Of a DNA stretch of 64,000 nucleotides, positions 18,808-28,182 are shown in pieces (within the stretch, counting starts at the first letter, position 1; each line of letters begins with the position of its first letter). Position numbers and translations under genes: made by a program. Source of the DNA: Methanobacteriota archaeon (lineage in GTDB: Archaea; Thermoplasmatota; Poseidoniia; Poseidoniales; Poseidoniaceae); NCBI GenBank assembly GCA_002719815.1, contig PBET01000025.1, positions 1 through 64,000 on the forward strand, in the 5' to 3' direction. The notes under the pieces are model-generated. The model had not been told where the DNA came from, searched no databases, and was given only the letters and a program-made list of their open reading frames with translations.

Positions 18808-20096
18808 ATCCCTTCATAGGCAGGAAGCGATTCTGAATCAAAGCAGTAGTGTACATGCTGGAAGTCTGATTTGAGATGTTGAACATCCTGACGAACGGTT
18901 TTTGGGTCTTCATCATGGAGCAATACTCGAGCATAAAGGGAAGCGACTTCGTTCATTTCGCGAACACCCATGCCAACCCGAGTAAGTTCCTGAACGCCTA
19001 AGCGAAGGCCGGATGGTGACATCGCTTTTGTATCACCGGGCAACATATTCATGTTTGTGATAATGCCTGCGTCTTCAAGTTTCTTTGCAGCACTTGCACC
19101 TGCACCTGAATCAATTTCTCCATGGCGGGTTAGCACCTGATGGGATGCAGTATAACCTCTTGATTCAGCAAGCACTTCGAAACCTTCGGCAGCAAGGGAT
19201 GATGCAAACGCTTTGGCATTGCGGACGATATCACTGGCGTATGCTTGACCAAACGCCTCAAATTCTGCGAGTGCAACCACTTTACCCGCAACATGATGGA
19301 GATGATACGAGGAGCAAACACCCGGAAACATGGCGTTGTTTAATCGACGATGAAACGTTTCATCTTCACTCGAAGACAACAGGAATCCACCTTGTGGACC
19401 GGGGAAGGTCTTGTGTGATGATCCTGTCATCACATCAGCACCTTCGCGCAGTGGGTCTTGAAAGACTCCGCCTGCGATAAGACCCAAGACGTGGGCACCA
19501 TCGTACATCACTGTCGAATCGACTTCATGTGCGGCGTCTGCCAACTCTCGAAGCGGAGTAGGAAATAGAAACACCGATTGTCCAACCAAGGTAATTTTTG
19601 GCTGTACGTCTCGAATGAGTTTGCATGATCCATCGATATCGGGTTCCATTCGTTCTTCATCCCATGGATAGGTTGAGACGTTGAGATCCCGTAACCCAAC
19701 AGCACCCATGCGTGCATGTGAAATGTGACCTCCATCAGCTGTCGAGACAGCGGTAATTGCATCGCCTGGCTTCGCCAGTGCTTTGAGAGCACCGATGTTT
19801 GAAACTGTTCCAGATGTCGATTGAATGTTCGCAAAATTTGCCTGAAAAACCTTCTTGGCCAAATCGATTCCAATACCTTCGATGGTATCAAAATCATCAC
19901 AACCTTGGTAGTATCGCTTTCCAGGCAGACCCTCTGCATAACGTCCATGTAGGTCAGAATTGATCGCCCGCTTGACATTGGGAGAAATGATGTTTTCAGA
20001 TGCGATCATACCGAGACCGTGCCCGTACAACCGAGAACTTTGTTTTGTTGCGGCAAGGACTGCATCGACGGATTCCCTTGGAGAACGATTGCTCAT
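18804..20096 (-). CDS. glyA: Serine hydroxymethyltransferase (archaeal type)
   Basis: 'MIASENIISPNVKRAINSDLHGRYAEGLPGKRYYQG', 'MTGSSHKTFPGPQGGFLL'. Start taken at internal Met (MSNRSPRE). Confidence 0.92.
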   Translation of the reverse strand: MSNRSPRESVDAVLAATKQSSRLYGHGLGMIASENIISPNVKRAINSDLHGRYAEGLPGKRYYQGCDDFDTIEGIGIDLAKKVFQANFANIQSTSGTVSNIGALKALAKPGDAITAVSTADGGHISHARMGAVGLRDLNVSTYPWDEERMEPDIDGSCKLIRDVQPKITLVGQSVFLFPTPLRELADAAHEVDSTVMYDGAHVLGLIAGGVFQDPLREGADVMTGSSHKTFPGPQGGFLLSSSEDETFHRRLNNAMFPGVCSSYHLHHVAGKVVALAEFEAFGQAYASDIVRNAKAFASSLAAEGFEVLAESRGYTASHQVLTRHGEIDSGAGASAAKKLEDAGIITNMNMLPGDTKAMSPSGLRLGVQELTRVGMGVREMNEVASLYARVLLHDEDPKTVRQDVQHLKSDFQHVHYCFDSESLPAYEGM

Positions 20097-20144
20097 GAAA
20101 AAAACCAAACAAAGCAGGTTCATGAATACTGTGAAGCATTCTGC

Positions 20145-23100
20145 TCAGTTACGTCGCTGACCTGGCCGACGAGGACCAGAATAGGTCGAACGTTCACTGG
20201 CAATTGTATGGGTTGGAACGTTTCTCTTTGAGAGATTCAAGTCTGCCACAGGTGTTCGACTTGATTTGGAGACCGTGCTCTTGTTCAGGGTCGTTGTTTT
20301 CTTTTGGACCATCGTTTGACGTCCACGGTAAGCTACTGGACCTACAAGTCGCTCCAATGCGGGCATATCAGCACCTTCTTCCTTTGGACGCTTAAGCCAC
20401 CAACCTGTGGAAAGAGTGGATAATTTTCCAGGTCGATTTTTAGAAATCGAAAGCGCATTTCGCTTCAATCTCGAACGAATGGTTTTGTCAGAATCTTTTG
20501 GTAAGCGCTCAGTAAGCCATCCTGGCAAGCCAATGTCGAGTACTACTCCATTGACAGTGACGAGAATGCCCGAGAGCAGAAGATGTGTACCTACCGGGAT
20601 GTTTTCACGACTCGGTTTAACCTTCGATCGCTTCATCATCCGAGCATAATCAACCAACGAACGTTGATCACGATGTTTGATTTGTTTTCGTAGTTGTCGA
20701 TTGAAGCGATGCATACCAAATTGAAGAACGAACAATGTCCCTGCTGCAACAACGCCCTCCGCAGGACCATACATCGAATCGAGACCGATACCAACAACGA
20801 TGAAAATCATCGGCAAAAGCATGAATTGCACAACTCGGTATATGAAAGACTGAGAAAAGCGTGGCGTCATACCTCGGCGAACTGCTTCATGACTCACAAT
20901 CATGACGTTGGCATTGATTGCTTCATCGATACCACCTTTTGTTGCCAAACCGGCAACAGGATTGACTGGGGCATCGTCCAACCAACGTCGCAATGATTTG
21001 CCTTTTTCAAGGACCAAGGAAACTTCGATATCTTGAGCATCTGCTTCATGCCCAAGAATAACTGACAGGGCTTTGACACGAGGATCGTTGACGTCACTCT
21101 CTCGCAACTCCTTGTAGATTGAATGCGCTTGATGCCAGTCTCCACGATCGAGTAAACATAAGGATGCTGCAATCCGAGGGCGAACACCGAGAGGGTCTTG
21201 TTTCACTGCATCAAGTGCTAATTCCAGCGCTTCGTCATGTTTTCGCTGCATCCTTAATGTTGCAACATTTGATAATGCAGACGCCAGAGAAATTCTGTCG
21301 GAGTGTTGCGGCGCTTCCTTCGAGTAGGAAGGCGACCAATAACGAAGCATTCTCATCTTTTCATTAAGATGATCGATGGTTGAATTGTTTTCCCAGTCCC
21401 ATAAGTCATCTTCGTCGACACTACCGTGCCATGGGTCAATCCACTCGCAAATAAACGCAAGAAGTTCGGGTTCGTCGTATCCTTCAGGTTGCTGAAGGCC
21501 ACGCAATGCACCACGTGCAGCATCAAGCCGTCGAGTTGCAATGTAACCTGTTGCAATGAGCATTCTTGCCTCATCGTCATCTCCGCCGGATTGGGCGAGA
21601 ACCTTCTTTGCTTCTTCAATGGATTTCGGCCACAAGCCACGAATCGCACATTCCCACATCTTTGCCCGTGCCTTTTCATGACGGACAAGCGATTGATCGC
21701 CCTCAATCGATTGCTTTTGGAATCGAATCAATCCGTCAAGGTCCTCTTGCAACGCAGCATCGTCAATGAATTCACGCATCCAGTCACCGCCTGCAAACAT
21801 AACGGCACCTTCTCGACGTTCTTCTGGGTCCAAATCGAATCGAATCTGTCGAAGTGGAGCGAGACGGGCGATGGATAGAAGCCAAGTAAACAGGAAAACT
21901 GCGTTACCAACTGCGATAAACATCCACGTTGCAAGCAAACGCATTTCTTCGTTGAAACCACGGTTCTCAAGGTTTGATGTGAACGGCATCAAATCGCCAA
22001 ATTCTTTGTAGCAAACGAGAATCAAAAGCAGAACAGTATAGCCAGAAAAGCCTGCAAAGGCGAAAGCGATTTGTCGCCCTTGGGCTGATTCTTCGGTTCG
22101 AATTTCTCGAGGCGTATCGAGCGTCACACCGAACATTCCACCGAAGGTCTGACCTCCTAAAATCAAGTTCCGAGTTAATTCAAAAATAAACGCAAGTCCA
22201 ACGATAGCGATGTTTAATGAGAGGTAGAACGACAAAAATTGCGGCATCGATTTGATGAATTCCCAGTGAAATAAGATTTCTGAAATTAAATCGATTCGTT
22301 CATAGATTGAATGGCCGATGATCCCTCCGAAATTGAGAATATCTTCTGCGTTAGCAGGTTTGTTGTAAAGCACGTGAAAAACCGTAACAATGCCATTGAG
22401 CGCTGTGATTGGCATCGTAATCAAGAATAAGACGAGAAGAAGTGAAAATAAACGATTGACAAAAGAGGGTTTATCTGGATCGATTGGATTTCGGCGACCA
22501 TTTGCAGTCCGCCATTTATTCAGCAAGAGCATGTTCCAAGACGCACCCATGATTCGTCCATATGCGAGGATTGTTGGAGCCATGAACACCAGCATGCTCA
22601 CCGCAAGCCATACAGGCGTGATGGTTCCGTTGTTTTGATTCATACCGTAAATAATCGTAATCGACGTGGCGATGACCAAAACGGCGAGTGTGAGGATACG
22701 TCGAATGCCAGTACCGATGGTTGTAGCACCGATTCGTGTATCACCTTTACCTGCAAGTTGTGCATTCATTGTTTCCCATGGAGAGATAAGAATTGGGATG
22801 AGTACAAACAAACCAATGATCCACAAATTTGGTTCAAAATAAATCTCAGGTTGGAAGAGTAGTTCAGCAATCAAGAGGAGAACGCCGAGCATACCCATCA
22901 TGTAGAGCCCAACACCAAAGGCTACGCGCCCTTGTTGGAGGATATCACGAGCATCATCAACGGTTCGAGTGAGCCGATGAACTTCATACAAATTATCGTC
23001 GATTTCAAAGGCTACCTGCAAGGCAGAAAGTTGTCTTGGAACGAAGAATTTCCAGAGCAATCCAGCAATAATCAGAGCAGATAAAAGAGGGTAAAGATAG

Positions 23101-23249
23101 ACCACGTCAAATTCCGTAGGTTGTGCAATTGATGATGCAGAAGCTTGTGGAACGAAGGCGATTGCAGTGAATAGAATCGCTGCAAATGCTGTCCGCATGA
23201 TGTATTCGTCGCGATTACTCATCATGAATACTTCGCCGTCGTTCATCAA
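20145..23249 (-). CDS. Multi-pass membrane protein with cytosolic TPR-like region
   Basis: Many TM segments in the first ~450 aa; TPR-like 'RMQRKHDEALELALDAVKQDPLGVRPRIAASLCLLDRGDWHQAHSIYKEL'; basic C-terminus. Start may be an internal Met. Confidence 0.75.
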   Translation of the reverse strand: MMNDGEVFMMSNRDEYIMRTAFAAILFTAIAFVPQASASSIAQPTEFDVVYLYPLLSALIIAGLLWKFFVPRQLSALQVAFEIDDNLYEVHRLTRTVDDARDILQQGRVAFGVGLYMMGMLGVLLLIAELLFQPEIYFEPNLWIIGLFVLIPILISPWETMNAQLAGKGDTRIGATTIGTGIRRILTLAVLVIATSITIIYGMNQNNGTITPVWLAVSMLVFMAPTILAYGRIMGASWNMLLLNKWRTANGRRNPIDPDKPSFVNRLFSLLLVLFLITMPITALNGIVTVFHVLYNKPANAEDILNFGGIIGHSIYERIDLISEILFHWEFIKSMPQFLSFYLSLNIAIVGLAFIFELTRNLILGGQTFGGMFGVTLDTPREIRTEESAQGRQIAFAFAGFSGYTVLLLILVCYKEFGDLMPFTSNLENRGFNEEMRLLATWMFIAVGNAVFLFTWLLSIARLAPLRQIRFDLDPEERREGAVMFAGGDWMREFIDDAALQEDLDGLIRFQKQSIEGDQSLVRHEKARAKMWECAIRGLWPKSIEEAKKVLAQSGGDDDEARMLIATGYIATRRLDAARGALRGLQQPEGYDEPELLAFICEWIDPWHGSVDEDDLWDWENNSTIDHLNEKMRMLRYWSPSYSKEAPQHSDRISLASALSNVATLRMQRKHDEALELALDAVKQDPLGVRPRIAASLCLLDRGDWHQAHSIYKELRESDVNDPRVKALSVILGHEADAQDIEVSLVLEKGKSLRRWLDDAPVNPVAGLATKGGIDEAINANVMIVSHEAVRRGMTPRFSQSFIYRVVQFMLLPMIFIVVGIGLDSMYGPAEGVVAAGTLFVLQFGMHRFNRQLRKQIKHRDQRSLVDYARMMKRSKVKPSRENIPVGTHLLLSGILVTVNGVVLDIGLPGWLTERLPKDSDKTIRSRLKRNALSISKNRPGKLSTLSTGWWLKRPKEEGADMPALERLVGPVAYRGRQTMVQKKTTTLNKSTVSKSSRTPVADLNLSKRNVPTHTIASERSTYSGPRRPGQRRN

Positions 23250-24466
23250 TTGTTTCGATGGCGTTTGAGGAAGGAATCAATACGATCGAAGGCTGTATGC
23301 AATGTTGGTATATCTGGCAGGAATACCAAACGTACGTGCCCTTGCCCCTTGTCTTTACTGAACCCAGAACCATGAACGAGGAGGACATGCTCTTCATGCA
23401 ATAGTTGAAGAACGAACTCCTTATCATTTTTCTTCCATTTTTCATCAGTTAATCGAATAAACATATAGAACGCTCCATCGGGTTGTTCGACCTCCAAACC
23501 GTCGATGTTTGCAATGCGTTCAAGACATACATCACGCCGTTGTTTGACAATGTCCGAATACTGATCCATCCATGAACGATCTTGATTCAAACCTGCGAGA
23601 AAACCAAGTTGTGCTGGCGTTGAAGCACATAATCGTGAACGGAGGATTCGTTCAATGCCATCACGAACAGAGGACAATGTCGTGCAAGGATCATGAAGTG
23701 CCATGTAGCCTATTCGCCATCCAGGGGCGTAGTAGACTTTCGAAACGCCATTCATAACTACAACAGGATGCGTATCAGAACAACTGGCAACACTGACATG
23801 TCGATTCGAGAAATCAAGACCATCATAGATTTCATCGGCAACAATGATGCAATTTGGATACGGTTTCAAAATCTCCAATAAACGCTTAATTTCTTCACGG
23901 CCAACGACAGCTCCTGTAGGATTGTTCGGGTTAATGAGGACAAATAAGCGAACCTTGTCGTTCATCTTCGAATGAATATCATCAAAATCCAGTGACCAAC
24001 CATCATCTGAATGAAGACGATATTCGACAGTTTCAGCCCCATACATCTGAGGATAGGCCATGTATGGCGGATAATGGGGGCCAGGGGCTAAGACTTGTTC
24101 ACCTTCTTCCAACGTTGCTTGGAAAAGAATCTGAAGTGCTTCGGTCACACCATGACACACATAGACATCGTTTGAATCTGCAGGCCATCCTTTGTTCGAT
24201 TCATCCCGAGCGATCGCAGCCCGTAATTCTGGCAATCCATAGGAGGGAGAATAGCCATTACGTCCAGAATGGAGTGCTTCTGCAAATGCTTGGACCATAT
24301 GTGGTGGCGTTGGTAAACCAGGATATGCGATTGGATCGCCAATGTTGAGTTTGATAATCGAATGTCCTTGAGCCTCTAACTCCGTAGCAGGAACGACAAC
24401 GTCACGTATCGCATACTCGATGTCAAGGGAGCGACGTGTTGCTGAGAGTGGTTCCATAAGCATCAC
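23246..24466 (-). CDS. PLP-dependent class I/II aminotransferase (alanine/aspartate aminotransferase-like)
   Basis: 'KLNIGDPIAYPGLPTPPHM', 'VLINPNNPTGAVVGREEI', 'IVADEIYDGLDF', 'GVSKVYYAPGWRIGYM'. Confidence 0.9.
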   Translation of the reverse strand: MMLMEPLSATRRSLDIEYAIRDVVVPATELEAQGHSIIKLNIGDPIAYPGLPTPPHMVQAFAEALHSGRNGYSPSYGLPELRAAIARDESNKGWPADSNDVYVCHGVTEALQILFQATLEEGEQVLAPGPHYPPYMAYPQMYGAETVEYRLHSDDGWSLDFDDIHSKMNDKVRLFVLINPNNPTGAVVGREEIKRLLEILKPYPNCIIVADEIYDGLDFSNRHVSVASCSDTHPVVVMNGVSKVYYAPGWRIGYMALHDPCTTLSSVRDGIERILRSRLCASTPAQLGFLAGLNQDRSWMDQYSDIVKQRRDVCLERIANIDGLEVEQPDGAFYMFIRLTDEKWKKNDKEFVLQLLHEEHVLLVHGSGFSKDKGQGHVRLVFLPDIPTLHTAFDRIDSFLKRHRNN

Positions 24467-24942
24467 TTTAGTTCTGAAAAATCAATGCCACCCATTGCAC
24501 AGATGTGTCTGAATTCACGTTCCTGAACAGGTTGAATTGATAGGCGTTGACCGCGTCGAATCAACAACATATCTGCAAGTTCTTCCTCTTGTCGTACAGC
24601 ATCCAAGCCAACGATTTCTGAAAACGCACACACTGGTTCGATGTCGACCATGAACCATCGTGGATTGTCTGGGGTCGACTTTTCATCAAAATATTTCGAA
24701 GCGGAATCCCAAGAAGTAAAATCACCATACCCTTCTTGACAAACCCGAGCAATCCCTGCAACGTGCGGTGGTTTGCAATTCGAATGATAGTAGAGGATAA
24801 GATCGCCAATCTTCATATCGTCGCGCATCATGTTTCTTGCCTGATAATTACGCACTCCGTCCCAATGGGTCTTACCATCAGCAACAAGTTGGGAATATGG
24901 ATAAACATCGAGTTCTGACTTCATCAGCCAATACTTGACCAT
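24463..24942 (-). CDS. EVE domain-containing protein
   Basis: 'KYWLMKSELDVYPYSQLV...THWDGVRNYQARNMMRDDMKIGDLILYYHSNCKPPHVAGIARV' is EVE/THYN1-like. Start at internal Met. Confidence 0.88.
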   Translation of the reverse strand: MVKYWLMKSELDVYPYSQLVADGKTHWDGVRNYQARNMMRDDMKIGDLILYYHSNCKPPHVAGIARVCQEGYGDFTSWDSASKYFDEKSTPDNPRWFMVDIEPVCAFSEIVGLDAVRQEEELADMLLIRRGQRLSIQPVQEREFRHICAMGGIDFSELK

Positions 24943-24983
24943 GTTTGTTGATGGAGATACAGGTCTTATCCCTTTGCTTGGCC

Positions 24984-27900
24984 TCACCACGCTTCTTTGT
25001 TCTTGGAATCAACCACAAGCACGGCTTCCAATACATCGGGGTCATCGGCTTTCATCCTACCAAGTCCAAGCCGTTTTGACATACCCGATGGACCACCGAC
25101 GACACCAATACCTAATTTCTCGAGTGTTACAAAGATTGCAGGAAGCAATAACAACGCACTTGCCGCTGCAACCCATAACAGAATGAGAATAACCGTAACG
25201 AACGGTTTAATTTCAGGTATCGGAATCTGATAGGCAGTAAACATACCCAAGGATGTTACAACTGCGGCCTCAAACAACGACATACCCGTTCCGACCGCAG
25301 CAGAACGTATCGCCTCGATACCACCACCCAATTCACGTATACGATTCGCAATGTGAATCGAGAAATCCACACCGACACCAACGAGGATGGAACCAATCAT
25401 GACCGTAACCAAGGACAACGGGACATCCATTTGCCACATGACAAGCCATTGCAAGGCCACGGTAGCAATAACTGGCGATGTTGTCAGCAAGGAGTATCGA
25501 ATATCCCTAAAAACGACCGCCAACACCATGATGGTCAGAATAATAGCAAATCCAAGTGAATACCACTGAGAATCAACAATTAATTTGTTGACTTCAATGG
25601 CAGTTGCTGCAACCCCTGTGATTTTTTCTGCTCGTTCTTGAGGATACGCACCCATGGGCCGTTCCGAAAGTTCGTTGATTTGATCGACAGCAACTGCAGT
25701 ATCGGCAACTGGAAGGAATGGCATGTCGATATAAATGAGCGAACGGTCAAACTCTGGATTGATGAAAATCTCGCGCATCTCTTTGGTGAGGGATGAATAG
25801 AAAACATCGAGCAAGAAAATTTGACTCTGTGTCGTACCGGGTAGGCCGAATTGTTCAGGGGTTGTAAGTAAATCCCAGAATGTAAAACCTTCATTTTGTT
25901 CTTGATTAAGTCCTAATTCCAAGACATCACGGAATTCTTCGGGTAGTGAATCATAAAGCGGTAATTCTTCTATTTCTTCAAGAACAGGTTCGCCTGAGAA
26001 TGATGGCGCAATTCCAGTTGCTTTCATCAAGAAAACAACCGATACAGCAGAAGCGTCTTCTACGGCGTTCAGGTCGCGTTCAAGTTGCTCAATTTCCTGA
26101 AGATTCCTTGCAGGATCGTCGTTGTAAGGACTATCATCGGTAACGTCACCAGAAATGTTCGCATGCACCAAGACCATACCGATTTGACCAGCATTAAATT
26201 CACGACTGTATTGCTTCATTTTGATGACCGGTTGCTCCCCTTCAGGAGCCATTCCAAGCAGGTCAATGTTCTCTTCAACATTCGCTTGACCGACAGTGGC
26301 TGAAACAAGAACAAGAAGAAGGAAGACTCCAATAACAACAGAATTTCGTTTGACTGGAACATCGACTGCGGCATCGAAGACCTTGAGCGGAGGATGTTTT
26401 GGTTTACGCAAATCGAGAATTAAGGTCAGATTTGGTACCATAAACATCGTGAGTATGTAAACGATAACGATACCTCCCGAGAGAGCTATACCAACAGTTT
26501 GAATTGGTGCCATCGGCGTGAAAACGAGAGAAATGAAACCGATGACGGTTGTAACTGCGGACAAGAAGACGGCACGACCCGTCGATTTCATTGACGCTTG
26601 CATTTTCTGCGTCCGACTTCCTTCTTCCTCAGCATAACGATTGGTGATGTGCAATCCATACGAAACACCAAGCGCAAGAAGAATCGGACCTACGATAATC
26701 ACGGTCATCGTCACTTCATAATTGGTGGCGCCAATAATTCCCAATGTCCAGAATACAGCACAGAGGGTTGGCAGACCTGCAATAATGACGACCTTAATTC
26801 CCTGAAGTGGACGCACACCCGAGATTCCTGCCTGCAGCAAATCCGAGTGGAAGACAAACAGACCAATTGCTACGAGTACAACGGCAAGAGGGAATATTTC
26901 CCAAAACAATCGGAAGGAAAATTCTGTCACTGAGTTTGTGATGGGAACCGGCCCAGTGAGTGTCATCTTCAAGCCAAGATCATCCCAATCACAGAGTTCA
27001 GACCCATCAGGTTCACCGTTCTGTTGAAAGAGGCAAGGTCGCTTCTCGACAGAAATATTGTCGAGTCGTTCTTGTGTAGCTTTGATGATGTCCTTCGCTT
27101 CGACGCTATCAACAACAGCAACTGCCATAATCGCGCGGTCAAGAAGTATATCTTCACCTCCGAGGCATCCATTCTCGTCAGCTCCATCCACACCTTCTTG
27201 TCCACTACAAGGATTGGTGTTACGAGCTAATTTATCCAACCCTGGTGTGGGAGAGCCATCGTCTTCATACATCTCATTGACGATCAGATCGATTGTCGCT
27301 TGCGACGGTATTTCGTATCCTCCTGCAAATTGGTCATCGCCAAGGGATAAACCTGCATTAACACTAGCAGCAAGATTTTCGCAGACTTCTTGCAATGTTG
27401 GGCATTGCCGTCCAAGTTCTGTAATGAATGCATCGCGGATTCGAGGCAGACTTGAGTTAACTTCCTTGAGAACAGTGGAAATTGACAAAATGTAAATGAC
27501 ATCATCACTTTCATTATCAGAAACATAGGGATTGATGTTTTTCTCAACATAACTAATCTCTTGGAGAATCCGCTGGTCAGTAATATTGTTCTTGTCAGAT
27601 TCAATGTAAATGACCATAACGTTCGTTGTCCAATCTTCCTCAACGAGTCCAATTAACTCCTTGACCTCACTCCCATCAGGGAGATAGACTTCCATGTCAC
27701 CATTGACATTGAGAGCTGGTTCATTCGGATCGTCGTCGAACTGTGTGTCATCGAGAAAACCCGATGTCGTGACAAAGTATAATGTAATCATCAAGAAGAG
27801 AGCGACCGTTGCAATTGGGAACCGCGTGATAACGCCAGTTGCCCCAGACTTTTGCCACTCTCGTTTCAGGCGTTTTGGAGCATCAAGTACGGCCCCTACT

Positions 27901-28049
27901 GCCTTTTTCGCATCAAAATCCCTCACACGGGCAGAAATGTCGACAGAGGCCACACGCATTCGGTTTTTACTGTAATCAGCAATGGCCTGAAAACGACCAA
28001 CGTCCTCATTGTCAGAGGACGTTGTTTGCTCATCGATAGCATCCGACAT
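24984..28049 (-). CDS. RND superfamily (MMPL/HAE3-type) exporter
   Basis: Duplicated 6-TM halves; 'GVSYGLHITNRYAEEEG' and 'GVGVDFSIHIANRIRELGG' TM4-type motifs. Start at internal Met (MSDAIDEQ). Confidence 0.88.
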   Translation of the reverse strand: MSDAIDEQTTSSDNEDVGRFQAIADYSKNRMRVASVDISARVRDFDAKKAVGAVLDAPKRLKREWQKSGATGVITRFPIATVALFLMITLYFVTTSGFLDDTQFDDDPNEPALNVNGDMEVYLPDGSEVKELIGLVEEDWTTNVMVIYIESDKNNITDQRILQEISYVEKNINPYVSDNESDDVIYILSISTVLKEVNSSLPRIRDAFITELGRQCPTLQEVCENLAASVNAGLSLGDDQFAGGYEIPSQATIDLIVNEMYEDDGSPTPGLDKLARNTNPCSGQEGVDGADENGCLGGEDILLDRAIMAVAVVDSVEAKDIIKATQERLDNISVEKRPCLFQQNGEPDGSELCDWDDLGLKMTLTGPVPITNSVTEFSFRLFWEIFPLAVVLVAIGLFVFHSDLLQAGISGVRPLQGIKVVIIAGLPTLCAVFWTLGIIGATNYEVTMTVIIVGPILLALGVSYGLHITNRYAEEEGSRTQKMQASMKSTGRAVFLSAVTTVIGFISLVFTPMAPIQTVGIALSGGIVIVYILTMFMVPNLTLILDLRKPKHPPLKVFDAAVDVPVKRNSVVIGVFLLLVLVSATVGQANVEENIDLLGMAPEGEQPVIKMKQYSREFNAGQIGMVLVHANISGDVTDDSPYNDDPARNLQEIEQLERDLNAVEDASAVSVVFLMKATGIAPSFSGEPVLEEIEELPLYDSLPEEFRDVLELGLNQEQNEGFTFWDLLTTPEQFGLPGTTQSQIFLLDVFYSSLTKEMREIFINPEFDRSLIYIDMPFLPVADTAVAVDQINELSERPMGAYPQERAEKITGVAATAIEVNKLIVDSQWYSLGFAIILTIMVLAVVFRDIRYSLLTTSPVIATVALQWLVMWQMDVPLSLVTVMIGSILVGVGVDFSIHIANRIRELGGGIEAIRSAAVGTGMSLFEAAVVTSLGMFTAYQIPIPEIKPFVTVILILLWVAAASALLLLPAIFVTLEKLGIGVVGGPSGMSKRLGLGRMKADDPDVLEAVLVVDSKNKEAW

Positions 28050-28148
28050 AGTGGAACCTAACACCCGCTTGTGTCCTTCATTGAAAGCATTGCTGTTCTC
28101 TTGTGAGGGAACCGTTGAAAAAGACATCAACCTAGGACTACACGGACC

Positions 28149-28165
28149 CCCCCGTTCACTGGGGG
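28149..28165 (+). promoter_or_regulatory. C5/G5 inverted repeat (potential hairpin) 17 nt upstream of the valS start codon
   Basis: CCCCC-gttcact-GGGGG, followed by gcagggccggtgtttagcATG. Confidence 0.35.
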
Positions 28166-28182
28166 CAGGGCCGGTGTTTAGC

